The notes under the pieces are model-generated. The model was not told the origin of the DNA. It searched no databases and saw nothing but the letters and a program-made list of their open reading frames with translations. Shown in pieces: positions 8,010 to 16,600 of a stretch of DNA of 64,000 nucleotides (position 1 is the first letter of the stretch; each line of letters opens with the position of its first letter). The translations under genes were made by a program, and so were the position numbers. Source of the DNA: Acidobacteriaceae bacterium (GTDB lineage: Bacteria > Acidobacteriota > Terriglobia > Terriglobales > Acidobacteriaceae); assembly GCA_003134995.1 (NCBI GenBank), contig PLDC01000017.1, positions 170,283 to 234,282 of the forward strand, read 5' to 3'.

Positions 8010-8897
8010 TTGAAGATCGTCCTTAGTAGAAAGGGCTTCGACTCCGCATTCGGCGGATGCGCAAGCCCTATTTTCCCGGGAGACGAGATGCTGAGTCTTC
8101 CAATCCCGGAGGATTCGGGGTTCGCAAGAGCGAACATTCGTTATGGTGACTTGCTGTCTTCTGTCGATGGGTTTCCAAACGTCGGTGCAATTGTTGAGCA
8201 ACTAACCGCCAACCATCAAAAACCCTATTCTTCGAACTCGCTCGTGCACCTAGACCCTCATTTAGATCCGAACATGTACGGTCGAACCACCGGCTGGAAG
8301 GCGCTTTTCGGGCAAATTGCGGCAGCGCAAGGACACCTGCGAAATCAGCAGGTTCGGGAAGGCGACCTGTTCCTATTTTATGGTCTCTATCGCGAGGTCG
8401 ACGTCAACGGTAAACGCATCAAATTCCGTCCGAACACACGCACGCGGCACGTGATCTTCGGATGGATGAGCATCGGTGAGGTCGTTCCTATCGAGGAGCC
8501 GGCCGATGCCGAGGGGTGGTCACGGGAGCACCCGTGGGGGAGGTATCACGCTCACCTTCACGGCGGGAAGGTGAAGAACAACGTCCTGTACGTCGCCGCC
8601 TCGGATTGTTTCTGTGGCTTGCCCGGCGCGGGCATTTTCGGAAAATACTCTTCACAAAGGTGCCTTACCGCTTCAGAGGAGAGCTGCAGCGTCTGGCTGC
8701 TCCCGAAGTGGTTCGATCCGGAACGCTGCAAGGAACCTCTTTCATATAATAACAACCGCGGTAAGTGGACGAAAACAGCCGACGGATTTCTATTACGTAC
8801 GAAATCCCCCGGACAGGAATATGTGCTTGATACCCAGTGCTTTCCGGAAGCGGCTGCATGGGCCCAACACATGATTGCCGCCGCAAACTCCAGTTGA
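8010..8897 (+). CDS. Nmad3-family putative nucleotide-modification protein
   Basis: The roughly 295-residue product opens with KIVLSRKGFDSAFGGCASPIF, continues with MLSLPIP and then GWKALFGQIAAAQGHLRNQ. Later comes DLFLFYGLYR and HVIFGWMSIGEV. I recognise this series as the Nmad3 (nucleotide modification associated domain 3) family, proposed from genome context to act on modified bases or nucleotides. No reaction has been established. The frame is open from a GTG at 7989, but TTG 8010 after AGGAGG (8000-8005) puts the conserved K-I-V-L-S at the N-terminus. No methylase, glycosylase or restriction partner lies nearby, only a zinc-ribbon protein upstream. Confidence 0.7.
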   Translation: MKIVLSRKGFDSAFGGCASPIFPGDEMLSLPIPEDSGFARANIRYGDLLSSVDGFPNVGAIVEQLTANHQKPYSSNSLVHLDPHLDPNMYGRTTGWKALFGQIAAAQGHLRNQQVREGDLFLFYGLYREVDVNGKRIKFRPNTRTRHVIFGWMSIGEVVPIEEPADAEGWSREHPWGRYHAHLHGGKVKNNVLYVAASDCFCGLPGAGIFGKYSSQRCLTASEESCSVWLLPKWFDPERCKEPLSYNNNRGKWTKTADGFLLRTKSPGQEYVLDTQCFPEAAAWAQHMIAAANSS

Positions 8898-8961
8898 CCG
8901 GCTGGACACCACTGTCGGAACCCGCCTGAATGTGACGAGCACAATAGGCTCCAAACTGTCC

Positions 8962-9699
8962 CTAAGGTTTCTGCGTAGGCCTCAGAAGAATTTCGCTCAC
9001 AAACGACTGCGGACTCTGCGTCACCAGCATGGCCACAGCATGCGCCACGTCTTCCGGCTGCAGCATCTTCGCCGGATCCTTGCCAGCGTGCGGACTAAGA
9101 TCAGTGTTAGTCGATCCAGGACAGACCACTGCCACGCGAATGTTGTGGCCCCTCAGTTCCTCCGCCATAGAGTAGCTCAGTCCATTCAATCCCCACTTCG
9201 AAGCCGCGTAAGCCGCGCCGTTCGGCAGCGCGTTCTTTCCGGCCAGAGATGAAATGTTGATGATGTGACCCGCTCGCGCGCGAATCATCATCGGCGCGAA
9301 AGCACGAGTCGTGTAGTAAACGCCGCGCAAGTTCGTGTTCAAGATCTGCTCCCATGCTTCGGGAGGAAGTTGATGCAGCGGGCCGCCGAATCCGCCAACG
9401 CCCGCATTGTTAACCAGAATGTCAACGCGCCCGAACGAAGCCACCACCTGCTTGGCCGCCGCCTCGACCGACTGAAGACTGGTCACGTCGCAGATAACGA
9501 CTTCGGCCCTTCCTCTAGCCTGCGCGATCGCCTGCGCCGACGATTCGAGCACGTCACGAGTGCGTCCGCACAGAACGGCGATGGCGCCAAGGTTCGATAA
9601 CTCCAGCGCGATGGCTGCTCCAATGCCGCGGCCGGCTCCGGTAACCACGGCCACTTGCCCGTCCAAGGGACCGTCCGCATCCATTCGAACCATACTCAT
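8962..9699 (-). CDS. SDR-family NAD(P)-dependent oxidoreductase
   Basis: This 245-residue classical short-chain dehydrogenase has the cofactor motif VTGAGRGIGAAIA near the N-terminus, NNAG in the fourth strand region, a catalytic Ser (NISSLAGK) and the active-site YAASK. Length and motif order match 3-oxoacyl-ACP reductase-like (FabG-like) enzymes, but the fold is used on many substrates. The frame begins at a GTG at 9714. ATG 9699 is chosen because GGAGG sits 8 nt before it. The gene stands alone and its substrate cannot be predicted. Confidence 0.88.
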   Translation of the reverse strand: MSMVRMDADGPLDGQVAVVTGAGRGIGAAIALELSNLGAIAVLCGRTRDVLESSAQAIAQARGRAEVVICDVTSLQSVEAAAKQVVASFGRVDILVNNAGVGGFGGPLHQLPPEAWEQILNTNLRGVYYTTRAFAPMMIRARAGHIINISSLAGKNALPNGAAYAASKWGLNGLSYSMAEELRGHNIRVAVVCPGSTNTDLSPHAGKDPAKMLQPEDVAHAVAMLVTQSPQSFVSEILLRPTQKP

Positions 9700-9714
9700 T
9701 GAGACTGCCTCCAC

Positions 9715-10086
9715 TCTCGATAAGGCGCTGCGACTCTTCTAATCTGAATGCCGCCCCTTCTGAATAAGGTGCTATCCGCGAGGCGCTGCCATTGCATCTT
9801 ATACAATAGCCCAGAAGGTAGAGGGGGAAAGAGGCTTGCCTTCGGTGAAAGAGGTACTTATAATCCGGCAACCGGGAATGAAAGGGTCACTCGCCTTGCG
9901 TCCCGCAGTTCGCCCTCTCTTCCAGGGCGTGCCGGGAGCATTACCCGGCGCTTCCAAAGCGGAATGTAGAACGCAGAAAAGCTGTCAGTGTCGAAGCAAC
10001 CGAAAAGTAAAGAGTAAAGAATACGATTTCGCGACATTGTGAATTACCGACGATTCAGGGAGCCATACTTTCAAGGAGCCATACTG
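9715..10086. other. Intergenic region with several hairpins
   Basis: This is 372 bp without a coding frame that I trust. It contains consecutive inverted repeats: gccct/agggc (9912-9928), GCCGGG/CCCGGC with a 7-nt loop (9931-9949), and cgctt/aagcg (9949-9961). An 11-bp direct repeat, ggagccatact, lies at 10059-10069 and 10075-10085; the second copy carries the ribosome site of the next gene. The middle part could be a structured leader or a small RNA of the 10087 gene. I could not match it to 6S, SRP, tmRNA or RNase P RNA. Confidence 0.4.
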
Positions 10087-11472
10087 ATGAAAAAGATTCT
10101 GGTCACGGTCGTGCTTGGAATTGCTGTAACGGCGGCAGCAAACGACGCGGCGCTGCTAGCGCAAACAGCGACTCCACAACCCTCCGCGACACCCGCGCAG
10201 GCGCAAGCACCAGCCTCAACGGCACCCGCGCCGGCACAAGCCGCAGCTCCCGCAGCGGCAGCGCAAGGGCCAGTCATTAAAGATCCCGCCGAATACAACG
10301 CCTACGTCGGCGCAATCGGGCAGAAAGATCCCGGGGCGCAGGTCAGCGGCCTCGAAGCTTTTCTGACGCAGTATCCCAACAGCATCATGAAGACCGCGGC
10401 CCTGCAAACGCTGATGCTCGACTATCAGCAGACTGGCAACCAAGCCAAGACGGTAGACACTGCCACCAGACTTCTCGCCGCCGATCCCAACAACGAGCGT
10501 GCCTTGTTCTTATTGGCCTATATTGATCGTCTCGCGGGGCAGAGCGGTGGTCCTGACGCCCAGCAGAAATTGAATGATGCAAAAAAATATGCTCAGGCTG
10601 GGCTTGATAACTTGCCGAAGTTCGCTAAACCCGATGGCACTTCAGACGCTGATTTCCAAAAGATGAAGGATTCAATGACTGGCGTGTTCAACGCTGCCCT
10701 CGGTGTCGCCGCTCTTTCCGACCATGACTACGACACGGCGAGAAAAGACTTGAAGGCCGCCATCGACACCAGTCCCGACACGCAGAAGGATTTCACTCTC
10801 ATCTATGCGATGACGCAGGCGTACATCCCGCCCAAGCCGCCGGATCCGAAATATCCTGCCGACCCTTTGAGTTCGGCTTGGTATAACGCTCGCGCTTCCG
10901 TTCTGGCACCCTCACCGCAATATCAGCAGTCGTTCGAGAAGTATGCCAAGAGCCAATATGTAAGATTCCACGGCGGCGATGACGGCTGGAACGATTTCTT
11001 GGCGGCGGCAAAAGCTGGCCCCGGCCCCATCCCAACAGTGAAACCTGCGCCCACCCCCGCCGAGCAGGCTCACACCATGGCTGCCGCGGGCGATCCCACG
11101 CAGATGGACTTCGCCCAGTGGGAGTTCATCCTCTCCAACGGCGCTCAAGCCGATCAGGATCTCGTCTGGAATGCCATCAAAGGCAAAGGCGTGAAACTGC
11201 AGGGAACGGTAATCAAGGCGAGTGCGACGGAACTGCAAATCGCTGCCAGCCTCGACGACATCGATGCCAAGCAGGCCGATGTCACGCTCACCTTCGAAAC
11301 GCCTATTGTAAAACTTCACATCCCAAAAGAAGGCGCGGCCCTGGAGTACTTTGTCGGCGTACCTGCCTCGTACACGCCCAACCCGTTCATGATGACAATG
11401 GAAAAGGGAGAGCTGCCGAAGCCCAAGACGGCCGCTCCTGCGCATCCCAGACCCAAGCCGGCAAGTAACTGA
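10087..11472 (+). CDS. Secreted Ala/Pro-rich protein with TPR-like helices
   Basis: This 461-residue exported protein has a signal peptide (about 1-26, MKKILVTVVLGIAVTAAAND... ending LAQ). An Ala/Pro/Gln linker follows (about 27-65), then a helical region resembling tetratricopeptide repeats (about 75-250: SGLEAFLTQYPNSIMK, AATRLL-like and LFLLAYIDRLAG segments). The C-terminal part (from about 340) has no family that I recognise, and the tail is Pro/Lys-rich. ATG 10087 is preferred over the ATG 48 bp upstream because AAGGAG (10073-10078) is correctly spaced and the signal peptide then begins at once. A clear terminator follows at 11498. A TPR scaffold role in the periplasm is plausible but not shown. 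Confidence 0.8.
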   Translation: MKKILVTVVLGIAVTAAANDAALLAQTATPQPSATPAQAQAPASTAPAPAQAAAPAAAAQGPVIKDPAEYNAYVGAIGQKDPGAQVSGLEAFLTQYPNSIMKTAALQTLMLDYQQTGNQAKTVDTATRLLAADPNNERALFLLAYIDRLAGQSGGPDAQQKLNDAKKYAQAGLDNLPKFAKPDGTSDADFQKMKDSMTGVFNAALGVAALSDHDYDTARKDLKAAIDTSPDTQKDFTLIYAMTQAYIPPKPPDPKYPADPLSSAWYNARASVLAPSPQYQQSFEKYAKSQYVRFHGGDDGWNDFLAAAKAGPGPIPTVKPAPTPAEQAHTMAAAGDPTQMDFAQWEFILSNGAQADQDLVWNAIKGKGVKLQGTVIKASATELQIAASLDDIDAKQADVTLTFETPIVKLHIPKEGAALEYFVGVPASYTPNPFMMTMEKGELPKPKTAAPAHPRPKPASN

Positions 11473-11497
11473 CACGAGTCCGGTTCTACGTCTTTAG

Positions 11498-11528
11498 GGC
11501 AGCCCGCGAGGGCTGCCTTAGCTTTTTT
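11498..11528 (+). terminator. Rho-independent terminator
   Basis: GGCAGCC (11498-11504) and GGCTGCC (11511-11517) form a perfect 7-bp stem with a 6-nt loop. The stem is followed by ttagctttttt. It lies 26 bp after the stop codon of the secreted TPR-like gene. Confidence 0.85.
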
Positions 11529-11571
11529 CCGGGAGATAGAAACAGGGAATGCTTTGCGGCAGAACTGGCTT

Positions 11572-11862
11572 TCAGCGGATCGCTTTCTTGTCCCGATCCC
11601 GATCCAAAGAAACTGGCCGCGCGCTGCGGGGCGGCCGTTTCGCCCCGTCCCGAAGCTGGCGCACGTCGATCTTGAGTTCATCGATAGTCCGGCTGAGCGT
11701 ATTGCGATGCATTCCCAGTTCGCGGGCAGCGCGGCACTGGTTGCCTTTATTCTCCTGAAGGACGGTCAGGATAAAGCGCTTCTTGAATTCGCGCACGCCC
11801 TCGGAATAAAGAATGTTGCTCTTGTACATCTGCAGGATGAGTGCTTCCAGTTGATCTTTCAC
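11572..11862 (-). CDS. Fis-type helix-turn-helix protein
   Basis: The 96-residue product has a Fis/NtrC C-terminal-type DNA-binding domain in its centre. FKKRFILTVLQENKGNQCRAARELGMHRNTLSRTI has the typical NQ/N-K-x-A-A-x-x-L-G-x-x-R-x-T-L pattern. The C-terminal 25 residues are Arg/Lys/Pro-rich. No AAA+ or receiver domain is attached, so it is a stand-alone DNA-binding protein, perhaps nucleoid-associated. The start is GTG 11862 behind a purine-rich stretch. It is read after purC and cvpA on the same strand, with 57 bp between cvpA and its start. Confidence 0.82.
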   Translation of the reverse strand: MKDQLEALILQMYKSNILYSEGVREFKKRFILTVLQENKGNQCRAARELGMHRNTLSRTIDELKIDVRQLRDGAKRPPRSARPVSLDRDRDKKAIR

Positions 11863-11919
11863 GTTAGTCTCTCTCTTCTTTCAAATGTCTTTGTCTTATC
11901 TGCTTGGCCGCCACGGATT

Positions 11920-12468
11920 TCATTTCGAATGCGAAGCCGGAGGTCCGGTCAATTCTTTCGGGGCCCGATGCAGAAAGTCGAGCCCCTCGTAGAATCGCGC
12001 CCGCAACGCCGAGGGCGCCACCCAGATCGCGGCCCTACCGACCACTAGGAAATACGGTGCAAGTTGCGACTTCTCCAGCATGGTTGAGGTTGGCGTGAAC
12101 GCGGTCAATCCCATCAGCACCACGGCCACCACCAACCCACCCTTCACCAGCCCCAACAAAGCGCCCAGAAAACGGTCAAACCCGCTGAGCCCAACTTCTT
12201 TCATCAATTTTCGAGCGATCTTGCCGGCAATACCGAACAGGATCATGATCGCAAAGAAAATAATGAGGAAGCCGAAAATCTCGGCCAGCCACTCGTTCTT
12301 TAAAAACGACATCAACCACTCCGCCAGGCGCTGATACTGCCAGGCGGCGACAATGTAACCAATCACCAGGCCAGCCATGCTTAGAATCTCGGCGAAAAAT
12401 CCTTGGATGGCCGCCATAACCACACTCAACAGCACAGCCACGACAATCAGCCAATCCGCCGCAGTCAT
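11920..12468 (-). CDS. cvpA: CvpA family membrane protein
   Basis: This 182-residue inner-membrane protein has four predicted helices (about 5-22, 28-45, 62-84 and 100-122) and the CvpA pattern: N-terminal D-W-L-I-V, then GFFAEILSMAGLVIGY and a Gly-rich FDRFLGALLGLVKGG segment. CvpA is needed for colicin V production in E. coli and for envelope and bile resistance elsewhere; its molecular role is unclear. GGGAGAG precedes the ATG. It starts 36 bp after the purC stop on the same strand, recalling the purine-gene linkage of cvpA (cvpA-purF) in enterobacteria. Confidence 0.85.
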   Translation of the reverse strand: MTAADWLIVVAVLLSVVMAAIQGFFAEILSMAGLVIGYIVAAWQYQRLAEWLMSFLKNEWLAEIFGFLIIFFAIMILFGIAGKIARKLMKEVGLSGFDRFLGALLGLVKGGLVVAVVLMGLTAFTPTSTMLEKSQLAPYFLVVGRAAIWVAPSALRARFYEGLDFLHRAPKELTGPPASHSK

Positions 12469-12504
12469 GCTGCTCTCCCAACCGCTCTCGTGCCAGCGCG
12501 GCGT

Positions 12505-13416
12505 TTACACATCCAGCCTGCGCCCCGTGATCTGAAAGTAAGCCTCGAGATACTTCTCGCTGGTGCGGCGCGCAACTTCTTCCGGCAGAGCCGGAGCAGG
12601 TGGCTGTTTGTTCCAGCGAATCTCTTCCAGATAATCACGGACGTATTGCTTGTCGAAAGATTCCTGCCCTCGTCCCGGCGAGTACTTGTCGGCGGGCCAG
12701 AAGCGGGAAGAGTCCGGCGTAAGCACCTCGTCGGCCAGCGTAATTCCCTTCGGCGTGCGGCCAAACTCAAACTTGGTGTCGGCGATGATGATTCCTCGCT
12801 GGCGCGCGTATGCGGCAGCCTTCTTATAAATCCGCAAAGTCAGCTCGCGCAATGTGCTGGAGGTCTCAGCGCCCAGGATCTCGCACATCCGCGCAAACGA
12901 AATATTTTCATCATGGCCGGTCACCGCCTTGGTGGACGGAGTAAAGATGGGCTCAGGGAAGGCTTCCGATTCGCGCAGCCCCTCCGGTAGCGCGATGCCG
13001 CAAACTTTACGGGTCGCCTGGTACTCCTTCCAGGCGGACCCTGAAATGTAGCCGCGCACCACGCACTCCACGGGAAACATCTCCGCGCGATGCACGATCA
13101 TCGAGCGGCCGCGCAATTGATCGGCATACTTCTGCAACGCCTCCGGATAGCGATCCACGTCCGCGGTGATGACGTGGTTGGGCACGACATCGGAAAGAAA
13201 GTCGAACCAGAACAGCGAAATCTGGCTGAGGACGCGGCCTTTGTGTGGGATCCCAGTCGCCAGCACATAATCGAACGCGGAAATGCGGTCGGTGGCTACG
13301 AACAGTAGGCGCTCATTATCCAACTGGTAAACGTCGCGCACTTTTCCGCTGGCCAGAAGCTGCAGATCGGGAAAATCGGTTTTTAAAATTACGGGATCGA
13401 GAAGTTTATTAGTCAT
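12505..13416 (-). CDS. purC: SAICAR synthetase
   Basis: This 303-residue phosphoribosylaminoimidazole-succinocarboxamide synthase joins CAIR and aspartate with ATP in step 8 of purine synthesis, in the cytosol. The N-terminal ATP-grasp-like lobe has LLASGKVRDVYQL, and FVATDRISAFDYVLATGIPHKG follows. VECVVRGYISGSAWKEY and IIIADTKFEFG are the two PurC signatures. The length matches the longer (yeast-like, about 300-residue) form rather than the 237-residue E. coli form. It is followed by cvpA. No other purine gene is in the window. Confidence 0.96.
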   Translation of the reverse strand: MTNKLLDPVILKTDFPDLQLLASGKVRDVYQLDNERLLFVATDRISAFDYVLATGIPHKGRVLSQISLFWFDFLSDVVPNHVITADVDRYPEALQKYADQLRGRSMIVHRAEMFPVECVVRGYISGSAWKEYQATRKVCGIALPEGLRESEAFPEPIFTPSTKAVTGHDENISFARMCEILGAETSSTLRELTLRIYKKAAAYARQRGIIIADTKFEFGRTPKGITLADEVLTPDSSRFWPADKYSPGRGQESFDKQYVRDYLEEIRWNKQPPAPALPEEVARRTSEKYLEAYFQITGRRLDV

Positions 13417-13694
13417 GTTGAAATTTTACAGGGAAAGAGCGAGGCGTATTTTAGACTCTCAGAATTTTTTGTCAACGACAGAAATTACAGCCGGGAAAGA
13501 TGCCCGTATCCTGTTGATTGGGGAAATGTTGCCGGCCGCGAGCATGGCGGCCCCGGGATACCTAGCGAGTTGTCGGCAAGCAAGCTGTGGAAAAGCTGAG
13601 GATGAAAGTGGATAACGTGGCAGTACAACGTCAGCCATCGGAAGGCCGAACTGACGGCGATCGAAATTGCCCGCTACAGCGACCCGCCGCCGTC

Positions 13695-16600
13695 TTACGC
13701 CGCGCCGAAGCGCACTGAGACCAGCTTCGACACGCCCGGTTCCTGCATGGTCACACCATAGAGCACGGGCGCGATGCTCATGGTTTTTTTGCTGTGCGTG
13801 ATGAGCACGAATTGTGTCTTGATGCTCATCTCTTTCACGAGTTCCGTGAAGCGGCCGATGTTAGCTTCATCAAGCGGCGCGTCCACTTCGTCGAGGATGC
13901 AGAACGGACTCGGCGTGTACTGGAAGATGCCGACAAGCAATGCGAGCGCGGTCAGCGCCTTCTCACCGCCTGAGAGCAGCAACACGCTCTGCAGGCGCTT
14001 CCCAGGAGGCGACGCGACCACGTCAATTCCGCTCTCGGCGGAATTCTCTTCATCGGTGAGCTTCATAAATGCATGACCGCCGCCGAAAAGCTTTTTGAAC
14101 GTAGTCTGGAAGTTTTCATTAATCTTGGCGAAGGCTTCCTGGAACTTCAGCCGCGAAACTTCGTCGATCTCGCGGATAGTTGCCGTCGTGTTCTCGATCG
14201 ATGAGATGAGATCTTTGCGCTGAGTGTCGAGGAATGTGTGGCGTTCCGCGGTTTCGCGATACTCCTCGAGCGCCATCATGTTCACCGGTCCCATCGCCTC
14301 AAGCTTGGCGCGCATTTCGCGATAAGACTGATCGCAGGCCGCAAGTTCGTCGCCGGTCACGAGGACGAGTGTTGTGTCGGCCAGCAGAGCATCGCGTTCG
14401 ATGTTGAGTTCGTTCAGGCAAGTATCCGCCATATACATCGCGTCAGCTTGCAGCTTGGCAAGCGCAGCTTGCAATTCGCCGCGACGGTCGCGAGCCTGAT
14501 CGAGAAGTTGGCGCGCGCTGCGCAAGAGTTCATCGATCTCGCTCAGGCGAGCTCGAAGCTGATCTTTCTCAAATTGTAGAAGTCCCTCGCGCGCTTGGCC
14601 CGCGTTGCGCTCGGCTGCGAAGTCTTCGACTTGCTGTTCGAGTTGAAGATTCTCGGTTTCACGCTGCAGCTTTTCAGCAGCGGCTGCTTCAATCTGTGAG
14701 GTTAAAGTGTGAAGCCGCTCACTCATCTCGGAGAAAAGAGACTCGATGCGGGCGAGCACGCCCGTCGCCGAGCGATGGCGCTCCTGCAAGGCTGCGACGC
14801 TGGCGACACGCTGCGAGCTGGCTTGTGCCGCGTCTTCGCGACGCTGCCGCACCACGCCGAGAGATTCCTGAGCCGCCGAGATTTGCTGTTCGAGCTGAGC
14901 ACGCGTCTCTTCAAGTACCGCGATTTCTTCCTGGCGCACCGCGATGATCGATTCCTGCTCACTCCGCTCAGCGGCAAGCCGCCGCAACTCGGCTTGCGAA
15001 ATGTTCATGCGCTCGGTTACACGCGCCATCTCAGAATCGAGTTGCTGCAGCATGTGGCCTGAAGTCATCGATTGATGTTCCGCCTGGCGCTTTTCTCCTT
15101 CAAGGCGCTCGAGCAGGGAAGCGAAGTCTTTGATTTCGCGCCCGAGCGTGAGCGCGCGCATCTCTTCTTCGCGAAGAGCACGCTCCAACTCTTCAAGCTG
15201 TCGAAGAACTTCGCGAAGCTCGCGCTTCATCGAAAGCGGCCCTTCCGCGCGCTGCTTGCCGCCCGTAACGGTTACGTTATGAAAGCATTCTCCAGATTGC
15301 GAAAGGAAAAATGCATCAGGATTCTCAAGTGCGAGCCCGCGAGCAGTATCGGAACCGGGAACGATGTAACCATCGCGCAGCTTCGGCAAGATCACCTCGA
15401 GCGATTTGCCGAATCCGTCGAGAACACGAATCGTATTCTTCAGCGGCACGATCGATGCGGTCGGCGGAGCGCAGTGCGCAGCCTCGTCAAGGATGAAGGA
15501 AAACTTGGCCTGCGAGTCCTCAGGATGAACCAGGAAAGTTGCGCGACCATCCACATCACTGCGCAGCAATCGTAAGCCTTCGTCGGCAGCGTCCCAGGAC
15601 TTGACCACGATGTAGTTCAATTCGTCGCGTAAGAAGTCTTCGACCACGCGCTCGAAGCGCGGCTCGACCTCAAGAAAATCCGCGAGAACGCCGACCGGCG
15701 CGAATCCGCCCTGCATCACTCCCGACTGGAAAAGGCGGCGAACCGATTCCGTCGAGTATCCGTGCTCTGCGATAACCGCTTCGAGCGATCCCTTTTTTCC
15801 CAGAGCTGTGGCGAACTCCGCGCGAAGCAGGTCGAGATGACCCTTCGATCGAGTCTCTTCCAGACGTTTCGCTTCGATCGCGCGGCGAAGCTGACTGATC
15901 TCTTCAGTAATTCCGGCGACACGCTGCGTCACGGTTTCGAATTCAAGGGCAAGTTGGCCGCGCTGTCCACCAAACGCTTCCACTTGAAGGCTGCCATTGG
16001 CGATTTCGGCGTGCAGGCGCTGCGCATCGCGATCGGCGCCGGCGCGCCGCTCTTCGGCTTGCGCGAGCTGGTTGCGAAGGCGAGAAACCGACGACACCGT
16101 ATCAAATATAGCGACGCGAGATTCTTCCTGTTGATGTTCGAGGTCAGCCAATGCAGCGGACGCTGCGGCAGCTTCCTGCTGCGACGAGGCCAGTTCAGCC
16201 TGGGCCAATGCGAGATCAGCCGCTGCGGATTCCAACACCTTGCGATTGGAATCGCGCTCTGCCTCAAGCGATGTGAGGCGCTGACGAGCTTGAGCCAGTT
16301 CTGCCTCAGCCGAAGCTGAGCGAGCGACCAACTCGGCGCAACGTTCGTCATTGTGATTCCGTCGCGCGCGGGCCCGATCGATTTCCAAATCAATCTGGCT
16401 GAGGCGCTCGCGGTTTTCCCGCAACTCGGCTTCAATCGCGTAGCCGCGCTCGGTGCCTTCACCGTGCTCGGATTCCAGTAGTTGCACCGCTTCAGTGCGC
16501 TGCTGCATATCTTCGGCGAGGGCGCTGAGTTGGATTTCGAGCTGAGTGTTTTCTTGTTTGATCGCAGCGAACTTGCTGGCCAGAACGATACGAAGCTGAG

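Noticed and set aside
9800-9990. Possible 6S or SRP RNA
   Set aside because: The hairpins are present, but neither the 6S open central bubble nor the SRP GGAA/GCAG core could be found.
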